NCBI GenBank assembly: GCA_023443455.1
Contig: JAEZUE010000048.1
Location: 1 to 55,584 of the forward strand
Source: Verrucomicrobiota bacterium
GTDB taxonomy: Bacteria > Verrucomicrobiota > Verrucomicrobiia > Opitutales > Opitutaceae
Length of the DNA: 55,584 bases
Reading direction: 5' to 3'
How positions within the stretch are numbered: the first letter of the stretch is position 1; the number at the start of each line of letters is the position of its first letter. Positions 49,678-55,584 of this stretch are shown in pieces. The notes beneath the pieces are model-generated. The model was not told the origin of the DNA. It saw nothing but the letters and a program-made list of their open reading frames with translations, and searched no databases. A program made the translations under genes and the position numbers.

Positions 49678-50436
49678 CTAGAGCGGGCAGTCGCTCGGCA
49701 GGAACTCCCACGGGAGGTCGAACCGGGTCGCCAATTCCGCCGCGAGAGCCCGCACCCCGAAGGTCTCCGTCGCGTAGTGGCCGCAGAGATAGAGGTTGAG
49801 CCCCTCCTCCTGTGCGCGGTTGTAGACCGACTGTTTCAGCTCCCCGGTGACGAGGGTGTCGATCCCGGCCGGAGCGAGCGAGTCGATGGCGCTCATGCCG
49901 CTGCCGGTGAGCAGGGCGATTTCGGCGGGATTTTCAGAACCGAATTCGAGCGCAATCACGCCGCGGGGGAAAATCGCCTCGAGGCGCCGCCGCAGCTCGG
50001 TCCTGCTAGCGGGGGCGTCGGTGATCAGCCCGATGTCGTGGCCCTGGTAGGGCAGGAATCCGCGGGCGGGGGCGAGGTGAAGCGCCGCCGCGAGTTGGGC
50101 GTTGTTGCCAAGTTCGGCGTGTGCATCGAGGGGCAGGTGTGCGGAGTACACGGCGAGGTTGCTTGTCAGTGAAATTTGGATCCGTTCCCGCTGTGCGCCG
50201 ACGATCGGGCGCACGCCGTCCCAGAACAGCCCGTGGTGGACGAGGAGGAAGTCGATGCCTGCTGCGGTGGCGGCGCGGAAGGTGTGCAGCCCGGCGTCGA
50301 CCGCGGCGCCGATTCTTGTCACCCTGCCGTCGTTGCCGATTTGCAGGCCGTTGAACGAGCCGGGGAAGTCGGGGAAGCCGGGCAGGCCGAGGCGTTGTTG
50401 GCAGTGGACGACGAGATCGTTGAGGGCGGCGGGCAT
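49678..50436 (-). CDS. Nif3-like dinuclear metal centre protein
   Basis: A protein of 252 aa with start ATG at 50436 (longer frame to 51360 rejected because it overlaps the PEP-CTERM gene). Metal-binding marks are LLVHHGLFWDG near residue 66 and CGHYATETFGVRALA near residue 218. The family (NIF3/YbgI, GTP cyclohydrolase 1 type 2) forms hexameric rings with two metals. The precise reaction is unknown. Confidence 0.9.
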   Translation of the reverse strand: MPAALNDLVVHCQQRLGLPGFPDFPGSFNGLQIGNDGRVTRIGAAVDAGLHTFRAATAAGIDFLLVHHGLFWDGVRPIVGAQRERIQISLTSNLAVYSAHLPLDAHAELGNNAQLAAALHLAPARGFLPYQGHDIGLITDAPASRTELRRRLEAIFPRGVIALEFGSENPAEIALLTGSGMSAIDSLAPAGIDTLVTGELKQSVYNRAQEEGLNLYLCGHYATETFGVRALAAELATRFDLPWEFLPSDCPL

Positions 50437-50531
50437 GGTGGGAAGAAAGCCATGCCGCCGGGTCCGAGGCAAGTGCCCACCCCCCCCATGCGCTCGCCCC
50501 GTGGCCATGCGCGGCCACATCGTTTCGCAGT

Positions 50532-51272
50532 TCAGCGCCGCCGAGTGCGGCGACGGAGACCGGCGAGCAAGGCCAGCAGGGCCGCGGCGCCCAGCCCGTA
50601 GGCGGACGGTTCGGGAACGGGCGTCTGCGGGAGGTCGAAGCCGGCGCGGACTGCGAAGGCGAAAGCGGCGGACTCGGAGCTGTCGACGAAGGCGACGACG
50701 GTGAACGGCAGGTCGTTGTTCGAAAAGGGGCTCCATTGCTCTTCGCGGCAGTCGTCTCCGGGATAGAGAGTGCCGAAGTAACCCATGAACGGAGACGGGG
50801 AGCCGGCGAACATGTGGAGACGTCCGCCGCCGGTGGTCTCGACGAAGACGTCGAGAGTCTGGTTCGCGCCGAGGTGCTTGATCAGGTACTGCCCGAAGCC
50901 GCGTTGGGCACCCGAGTCGCCGAGGACGAAGTCCGTCCCGCCAACCGTGTATCCGAAACGCCCCCAGCCGGTGCCGGTCTCGCCGAGGAAGACGATTTCG
51001 ACCGGGAGGGAATGGCCGGGGGTGCCGCTGATGGGCGAGCCGAGTTCGGTGGGGGCTTGGTTGGGGCGCCAGCCGCTCCATTGGCGGAGATTGTCGCTGA
51101 TACTGGCGGGAGCGGGGACGCCGGAGCCCGGGTCGAAGTCGATGGAGCCGGGAAGCAGGGGCTCGAACCATTCGATGAAATCGGCGAATCGCTCGGGTGG
51201 GGGAGCGACCAATTGGGCGAAGGCGGTGTCGACGGCAAGGGCCAACAGTGGGAGGAAACGGAGTAGGTACAT
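50532..51272 (-). CDS. Secreted PEP-CTERM sorting domain protein
   Basis: A protein of 246 aa with start ATG at 51272 (MYLLRFLPLLALAVDTAFAQ, a signal peptide). The C-terminus has VPEPSAYGLGAAALLALLAG plus RRRTRRR, the PEP-CTERM sorting tag cut by exosortase. The mature domain is Gly/Phe/Trp-rich and probably a beta sandwich. Exosortase genes are not in the window. It starts downstream of the rpmJ promoter in the opposite direction. Confidence 0.88.
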   Translation of the reverse strand: MYLLRFLPLLALAVDTAFAQLVAPPPERFADFIEWFEPLLPGSIDFDPGSGVPAPASISDNLRQWSGWRPNQAPTELGSPISGTPGHSLPVEIVFLGETGTGWGRFGYTVGGTDFVLGDSGAQRGFGQYLIKHLGANQTLDVFVETTGGGRLHMFAGSPSPFMGYFGTLYPGDDCREEQWSPFSNNDLPFTVVAFVDSSESAAFAFAVRAGFDLPQTPVPEPSAYGLGAAALLALLAGLRRRTRRR

Positions 51273-51522
51273 GGAGCGCTGGCTGCCTGGGTGCAGTGGG
51301 AACGCTTCCTGGGGGGCTGGGAATTGGTGCAGTGTACGCCTGCCGGGACGGAACTGCCATCGGGTCTTCCCCGATTCACGAGCGGGCATTGCCCGGAGTC
51401 GCGGCGAGGGGCCGGCCGAGGCGTGGTGGTCGCTTGAATCGCCCAACCCATTTTCGAGCGGAAAAACCGCGAAAACCGTAGTTGACAGGGTGGGGGCTGT
51501 TCGGTGTCGTCGGCGGCTTCCT

Positions 51523-51648
51523 ATGAAAGTTCTCTCGTCTCTGAAGTCCGCGAAGAAGCGTCATCCCGACTGCCAGATCGTGCGCCGTCGCGGCCGTCTG
51601 TACGTCATCAACAAGACCGACCCGCGCTACAAGGCGCGCCAGGGCTGA
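51523..51648 (+). CDS. rpmJ: 50S ribosomal protein L36, zinc-independent type
   Basis: A protein of 41 aa (MKVLSSLKSAKKRHPDCQIV start). The zinc-binding form of L36 has three Cys and one His; this one has a single Cys17, so it is the C-minus type like E. coli YkgO. It is followed 23 bp later by L31 type B, also C-minus. In many bacteria that pair is switched on by zinc shortage through Zur. A TTGACA at 51482-51487 could be a -35 box; no clear Zur palindrome was seen. Confidence 0.95.
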   Translation: MKVLSSLKSAKKRHPDCQIVRRRGRLYVINKTDPRYKARQG

Positions 51649-51671
51649 TCCATCCCCCCTCTTTTTCCGCC

Positions 51672-51920
51672 GTGAAAGCCGAAGTTCATCCCAAGCTCAA
51701 CAACGTCTGCTTCGTGGACGTTTCCACCGGGCACAAGCACCTCACCAAGTCGACGATGAAGTCCCAGCGGACGGAAAAGATCGATGGCGAGGACTACTAC
51801 GTCGTGCTGCGTGACGTGACCTCCGACTCCCATCCGGCCTACACCGGCGAGAAGCGTCTCGTCGACACCGCCGGCCGTGTCGAGAAGTTCACCAACAAGT
51901 TCAAGCGCAGCCGTCGCTGA
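51672..51920 (+). CDS. rpmE2: 50S ribosomal protein L31 type B
   Basis: A protein of 82 aa starting with GTG at 51672 (MKAEVHPKLNNVCFVDVSTG). It lacks the CxxC zinc ribbon of standard L31, has only Cys13, and carries the type B landmark EKIDGEDYYVVLRDVTSDSHPAYTG (fragment). It sits on the 50S central protuberance and joins the subunits. It forms an operon with the L36 gene and its own terminator. Confidence 0.95.
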   Translation: MKAEVHPKLNNVCFVDVSTGHKHLTKSTMKSQRTEKIDGEDYYVVLRDVTSDSHPAYTGEKRLVDTAGRVEKFTNKFKRSRR

Positions 51921-51946
51921 AGCTCTCCCGAGCCTTTCTCTCTTTC

Positions 51947-51981
51947 GCCCTTCGGTCCATCGACCGAGGGGCTTTTCGTTT
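51947..51981 (+). terminator. Terminator of the L36-L31 operon
   Basis: CCCTTCGGTC (51948-51957) pairs with GACCGAGGGG (51962-51971) over 10 bp with one G-T, loop CATC, then CTTTTCGTTTT. It is 28 bp past the L31 stop. Confidence 0.85.
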
Positions 51982-52279
51982 TCGGGGGAGAGGAGCGGGT
52001 TTCGACCAGCGCCCGCTGAACCCGAGTTCAGCGGACGACACAAGGTGACGAAGGAAACAAAGGCTCTCGGTCGGAGGGCGCACGGTGGAAGAATGGCCTC
52101 GGGGCGATGCGCCCCAGTCGGGGGAAGGACGGAGGTCGAACTTGGAACACCAGCCTGCTCGTCCGTAGTTCTCTTCGTTGCCTTCTGCCGGATCCAACTG
52201 CGTTTCGTAGGTTGATTTCGGAACCCCCGAACCCGGGAAGGGCGGGTGAAAGCGCCGGCCCACGACGCGGGCGACCGAA
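51982..52279. other. Intergenic, no gene seen
   Basis: The 298-bp spacer between convergent L31 and proB genes. It contains AAGGTGACGAAGGAAACAAAGG-like text and a similar stretch AGAAGGCAACGAAGAGAACT on the other strand, possibly a low-complexity dispersed repeat. No coding evidence. Confidence 0.4.
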
Positions 52280-53392
52280 TCAGACCAGCACCAGATCGTT
52301 GCGGTGCACCACCTCGAGGTGTTTGCGATTCGGGTACAGCGCCCGGACCTCGTCGCTCTTCCGGCCCGCGATCGACGCCATCTCGCCGCTGGCGAAGGCG
52401 GATTCGCCGCGGGCGATCACCCGGCCGTCGGGGGCGGCGATGTTGACCACCTCGCCGGCGGCGAAGACTCCGGTCGCGCCGGTGACCCCGACGGCCAGCA
52501 GGCTCCGCCCCTGTGTGCAGAGCACGGGTACGGCGCAGGCGTTGACGTGGACCGTGCCCTGGGGGCGCTGGAAATAGGCGAGCCAAAGCTTCTTCGACTC
52601 GAGCGGCAGCCCGCTGGGCACGAAGAAGGTGCCCGGACCCTGGCCGCGGAAAAGGCGGGGCAGGATGTCTTCCTCGGCGCCGCTGGCGATGAAGACGCCG
52701 CAGCCCGAACGCGTGGCGAGCTTGGCGGCGGTGATCTTGGTGATCATGCCGCCGGTGGCGGTTTCGCTGGTGGTGCCGCCGGCCATGGCCTCGATCGCCG
52801 GGGTGATCTTTTCGACGACAGGGAGGATCCGCCCGGTGCCCTTCATGTCGATGAGGCCGGGCGCGGTGGAGAGGATGACGAGGTGGTCGGCCTCGACGAG
52901 GCTGGCCACCATGGCCGAGAGGGTGTCGTTGTCGCCGACCTTGATCTCGGCGGCGCTCACCGTGTCGTTCTCGTTGATGACGGGCACGGTGCCGTAGGCG
53001 ACGAGCTGGCGGAGCGTCTCCTTCACGCCGAGGTGGCGGGTGCGCACGCGCAGATCCTCGTGAGTGAGCAGTACTTGGGCGACGGTGATGCGGTGCGGGT
53101 CGAACGCGCGTTGCCAGGTCTGCATGAGCAGGCTCTGGCCGACGGCCGCACAGGCCTGTTTCTTCGAGATGATCTTGGGCTTCTTCTCGAGTCCGAGCCG
53201 GCCCATGCCGAGCCCGACCGCTCCCGAGCTGACCACGATGACCTCGGTGCCCTGGGCGCGCAGCGCGGTGATCTGCGTGGCGAGGGCGGCGATTCGCTCC
53301 TCGTTGAGCTGGCCGATGCCGGAGGTGAGCACGCCGGTGCCGAGCTTCACGACGACACGGCGGGGCGGGCGGGAGAAGTGGGAGAGAGGCAT
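52280..53392 (-). CDS. proB: Glutamate 5-kinase
   Basis: A protein of 370 aa; start ATG at 53392 (frame extends further without cause). The amino acid kinase domain has VVVKLGTGVLT, VVSSGAVGLGMGRLG, VINENDTVSAAEIKVGDNDTLSAMV and a lysine-containing GGMITKITAAKLAT. A C-terminal PUA domain (about 275-370) is present. It phosphorylates glutamate, the first step of proline synthesis. proA is not in view. Confidence 0.96.
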   Translation of the reverse strand: MPLSHFSRPPRRVVVKLGTGVLTSGIGQLNEERIAALATQITALRAQGTEVIVVSSGAVGLGMGRLGLEKKPKIISKKQACAAVGQSLLMQTWQRAFDPHRITVAQVLLTHEDLRVRTRHLGVKETLRQLVAYGTVPVINENDTVSAAEIKVGDNDTLSAMVASLVEADHLVILSTAPGLIDMKGTGRILPVVEKITPAIEAMAGGTTSETATGGMITKITAAKLATRSGCGVFIASGAEEDILPRLFRGQGPGTFFVPSGLPLESKKLWLAYFQRPQGTVHVNACAVPVLCTQGRSLLAVGVTGATGVFAAGEVVNIAAPDGRVIARGESAFASGEMASIAGRKSDEVRALYPNRKHLEVVHRNDLVLV

Positions 53393-53558
53393 GGTGAACG
53401 GGGAACGTTGAACGCTGAACTCGGAACGGGGAAACCAAAACCTCGGCGCTCTGCACGGGCTCTTGGACTGGAGTCCAAAGGAGTTCTGTTTCTGGGAACG
53501 TGAACGGGATCCCTCCCGGGGGGCCGCGCTTGGCGTGCTCACTACGCGGCAGTGTGGA

Positions 53559-53583
53559 GAAAAGGCCTGAGCATGCTCAGGCC
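53559..53583 (-). terminator. Terminator of frr
   Basis: GGCCTGAGCATGCTCAGGCC at 53564-53583 is a perfect palindrome; on the minus strand it is followed by TTTT (AAAA at 53560-53563). It lies 78 bp after the frr stop, before proB. Confidence 0.85.
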
Positions 53584-53660
53584 GCGGGAGGAATGGAACC
53601 CGGAGGACCGTCGCGTTCGCCGGCCGGGTTCCGCGTTTCGAGCTACACGTTCCGAGTTTC

Positions 53661-54221
53661 TCAGACCTTGAGCAGTTCCTGCTCCTTGTGGTTCAGGTGT
53701 TCACCGATCTCCTTGATGATGCGATCGGTGTGCGTCTGGACTTCCTTCTCGAGCTTCTTGGCGTCGTCCTCGGAGATGTTGCCGTCCTTCTGGGCCTTCT
53801 TGACGTGTTCGATGCCGTCGCGGCGGGTGTTGCGCACGGCGACGCGGCCTTCCTCGGCGAGCCGGTGGGCGACCTTGGTGAGTTCCTGGCGGCGCTCCTT
53901 GCTCATCTCGGGCAGCGGGAGGCGCACGGTGTTGCCATCGATCACCGGGTTGACGCCGATGTTGGCCATCTGGATGGCCTTCTCGATCGCCTTGAGGATC
54001 GACTTGTCCCACGGCTGCACGGCGATCATGCGGGTATCCGGGGTGTGGATGGCGGCGCACTCCTTCAGGCGCATGGCGCTGCCGTAGGCCTCGACCATGA
54101 TGCCCTCGACCATGGAGGGCGTGGCCTTGCCGGTGTGGATGCCGCTGAATTCGTGGAGGGTGTGCTCGAGGTTCTTCTGCATCTTCGCGATGCAGTCTTT
54201 GATGAGAGGATGTTCGGCCAT
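53661..54221 (-). CDS. frr: Ribosome recycling factor
   Basis: A protein of 186 aa, the usual length. Landmarks are HTLHEFSGIHTGKATPSMV, VQPWDKSILKAIEKAI, LPEMSKERRQELTKVAHRLAEEGRVAVRN and DRIIKEIGEHLNHKEQELL (fragments). It releases ribosomes from mRNA after termination, with EF-G. The pyrH gene is 62 bp upstream on the same strand, the standard pyrH-frr pair. Confidence 0.97.
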   Translation of the reverse strand: MAEHPLIKDCIAKMQKNLEHTLHEFSGIHTGKATPSMVEGIMVEAYGSAMRLKECAAIHTPDTRMIAVQPWDKSILKAIEKAIQMANIGVNPVIDGNTVRLPLPEMSKERRQELTKVAHRLAEEGRVAVRNTRRDGIEHVKKAQKDGNISEDDAKKLEKEVQTHTDRIIKEIGEHLNHKEQELLKV

Positions 54222-54283
54222 GATGTTCAGGGGTTGGGAAACGGTGGTCAGTTGACGGTGGAGCGGCGGAGGCGGGCTGCGGC

Positions 54284-55024
54284 TCAGGCGTGGACGACGG
54301 TGCCGACTTTCTGGCCCATCAGGGCCCGGCGCACGGCGCTGCGATCATGGAGATCGAAGACGAGGATCGGGATGTTGTTGTCCTGACAGAGGGAGAAGGC
54401 CGTCGAGTCCATGACGTTGAGGCGCTGGCTGAGCGCGTCGTTGTAGGTGATCGCGTCGTAGCGCACCGCGTCGTCGTGCTTCATCGGGTCCTTGTCGTAG
54501 ATGCCGTCGACCTTGGTGGCCTTCATGAGGATGTCGGCTCCGATCTCGCTGGCGCGCAGGGCGGCGGTGGTGTCGGTGGAGAAATAGGGGTTGCCCGTGC
54601 CGGCGACGAAGACGACGACGCGGCCCTTCTCGAGGTGGCGGGTGGCGCGGCGGAGGATGAACGGCTCGGCGACCTGGTTCATCGGGATGGAGCTCTGGAC
54701 GCGTACCTTCACGCCGAGGCCTTCGAGGCAATCCATGATGGCCAAGCCGTTGATGACGGTGGCGAGCATGCCCATGTAGTCGCCGGTGGTGCGGTCGACG
54801 CCGCGTTTTTCGCCCTGGAGGCCGCGGAAGATGTTGCCGCCGCCGATGACGACGCAGACCTCGACGCCCATCTCGTGGACTTCCTTCACCTGAAGGCAGA
54901 TCTGCTCGAGGGTGTCGGCGTCGATCGGGTCGCCTCCCGCTTTTTTGCCACGAAGCACTTCGCCGCTGAGTTTCAGCACGACGCGTTTGTATTTCACTTC
55001 CGGGTGGGCGGGCTGGTTTTCCAT
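54284..55024 (-). CDS. pyrH: UMP kinase
   Basis: A protein of 246 aa. KRVVLKLSGEVLRGKKAGGDPID, VVIGGGNIFRG, DYMGMLATVINGLAIMDCLE and FFVAGTGNPYFSTDTTAALRA-type blocks match bacterial UMP kinase (PyrH). It makes UDP from UMP and ATP and forms a hexamer. It precedes frr in one operon; tsf is not next to it in this window. Confidence 0.97.
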   Translation of the reverse strand: MENQPAHPEVKYKRVVLKLSGEVLRGKKAGGDPIDADTLEQICLQVKEVHEMGVEVCVVIGGGNIFRGLQGEKRGVDRTTGDYMGMLATVINGLAIMDCLEGLGVKVRVQSSIPMNQVAEPFILRRATRHLEKGRVVVFVAGTGNPYFSTDTTAALRASEIGADILMKATKVDGIYDKDPMKHDDAVRYDAITYNDALSQRLNVMDSTAFSLCQDNNIPILVFDLHDRSAVRRALMGQKVGTVVHA

Positions 55025-55100
55025 GAGGGCGGATAAAATCGCGGCGCTCAGTTGCGGTCAATTCCCGAGGCGGCGTCGGGTGGCGTGTTGTTGGGACGGA

Positions 55101-55141
55101 GACCAGGAATCGCTCCTGGTCTTCGATGGTCGCAAGCCATC
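55101..55141. repeat. Two adjacent palindromes upstream of pyrH
   Basis: GACCAGGA/TCCTGGTC (55101-55108, 55114-55121) and GATGG/CCATC (55125-55129, 55137-55141) lie side by side with AGCGAT- and TTGCGA-type loops. The style matches the intergenic palindromes at 15370 and 40975. Confidence 0.5.
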
Positions 55142-55217
55142 TCTGCGGTTTGGGGCACGGGAGCGGCGGGGCGCTTGGGTCACGGTTGCGCGTGTTAGGC
55201 CTGGCGTTTCTGGGGCA

Positions 55218-55253
55218 CGAAAAAGCCCGCGACGCACGGGGCGTCGCGGGCTT
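55218..55253 (-). terminator. Terminator of the symporter gene
   Basis: GCCCGCGACGC (55225-55235) and GCGTCGCGGGC (55241-55251) make an 11-bp perfect stem with loop ACGGG; on the minus strand TTTTT follows (AAAAA at 55220-55224). It ends the gene coming from the right edge. Confidence 0.88.
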
Positions 55254-55273
55254 GGGTGAGTGTTCCGCGGAGC

Positions 55274-55297
55274 GGGCGTCGCGAGCGACGCCCCTAC
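55274..55297. repeat. REP-like single copy
   Basis: GGGCGTCGCGAGCGACGCCC plus CTAC at the end is one arm of the REPIN seen at 40975-41066, with one internal difference (GAG for TTG/CAA). It lies just before the symporter stop, 16 bp away. Confidence 0.75.
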
Positions 55298-55313
55298 GGT
55301 GCGGATGCGGCGC

Positions 55314-55584
55314 TCAGCCCAGCCACCAGGTGAAGTAGAGGTAGCCGCCGAGCACCATGCCGAGGACCACGAAGGAGCCGACGACGTCCTTCCAGTCCCA
55401 GCTGGCGCGGTTTTCGGCGAGCTGCTCGGGGGTGCGGGAACCGTAGGTCAGGCCGGCAACCTGCGCCTCGCTCGGGGCGGGGGTGAGGTAGGAGACGACG
55501 ATGACCAGCAGGGCGATGGCGACGGTGAGCACACCGGAGAAGTAGTAGCCGTTGAACTCGCCGATCGCGCCGAGCACGCCGGTC
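55314..55584 (-). CDS. Sodium/solute symporter (SSS family), C-terminal part
   Basis: About 90 residues at the right edge, running off the window. Two hydrophobic segments are visible, GVLTVAIALLVIVVSYLTP and VVGSFVVLGMVLGGYLYFTWW, with a loop including GLTYGSRTPEQLAENRASWDWKDVV, as at the C-terminus of SSS-type sodium:sugar symporters. It ends 60 bp before its terminator. Substrate unknown. Confidence 0.8.
   Translation of the reverse strand, partial: TGVLGAIGEFNGYYFSGVLTVAIALLVIVVSYLTPAPSEAQVAGLTYGSRTPEQLAENRASWDWKDVVGSFVVLGMVLGGYLYFTWWLG

Noticed and set aside
49286..49681. 131-codon plus-strand frame between grx and nif3
   Set aside because: Contains several Cys near its end but no recognisable fold, start site or codon bias; kept as a gap.
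1..55584. CRISPR arrays, rRNA genes and complete insertion sequences
   Set aside because: No regularly spaced direct repeats, no rRNA sequence and no transposase gene were found; the repeats present are palindromic REP or MITE types.

Overview
The window looks like a GC-rich verrucomicrobial chromosome segment, most likely Opitutales/Opitutaceae. This is inferred from gene content and is not proven. The markers are an alternative complex III operon, a secreted PEP-CTERM protein, a GH51/fucose-isomerase/FucP sugar cluster, a PilB with an extra stand-alone N-domain protein, and very high GC with dense palindromic intergenic repeats.

The left end, about 1-9860, is a mobile accessory region with lower GC and ATA codons. 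It carries a large NACHT-type P-loop NTPase with a C-terminal PD-(D/E)XK nuclease motif (363-4655), a four-helix membrane protein right behind it (4674-5336), a tRNA-Ile with anticodon UAU (5434-5510, minus), a tyrosine recombinase (5765-7015, minus), a sigma-region-4-like remnant (7483-7785) and a type IV AbiEi/AbiEii toxin-antitoxin pair (7965-9652). Two identical 43-bp copies of the 3' end of an initiator-tRNA-like gene (7093-7135 and 9817-9859), each followed by its own terminator, mark attachment sites. This suggests two tandem insertions into a tRNA-fMet gene whose intact copy lies to the left of the window. The NACHT-nuclease/membrane pair is the best candidate for an undescribed defence system.

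From 10 to 17 kb there is a plant-sugar module: a GH51 arabinofuranosidase, then an AraC regulator divergent from rhamnose-type mutarotase, L-fucose/L-arabinose isomerase and FucP-type permease genes. From 17 to 36.5 kb there are housekeeping and miscellaneous genes: response regulator, DUF2959 lipoprotein, ObgE, PilB pair, rhomboid protease, EF-hand protein, NfnAB-like pair, DUF4199, RsuA/RluB-type pseudouridine synthase, WrbA-like flavodoxin, metallophosphoesterase, GNAT, LRR protein, solute-binding protein, MFS, RNase PH and an Hpt protein.

From 36.9 to 48.7 kb is one long respiratory operon: alternative complex III (actA-F) followed by a small membrane protein, ccoS and the cbb3 oxidase genes ccoN, ccoO and a mono-haem cytochrome c. 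It would carry electrons from quinol to cytochrome c to oxygen. Its internal spacers hold three different palindromic repeat elements. From 48.9 kb to the end are glutaredoxin, Nif3-like and PEP-CTERM genes, the zinc-independent ribosomal proteins L36 and L31 type B, proB, frr, pyrH and the end of a sodium/solute symporter.

Several families of short dispersed palindromes (REP/REPIN-like), one MITE-like 115-137 bp repeat in two copies, and a 24-mer that also encodes part of a pseudouridine synthase tail are the main non-genic structures.
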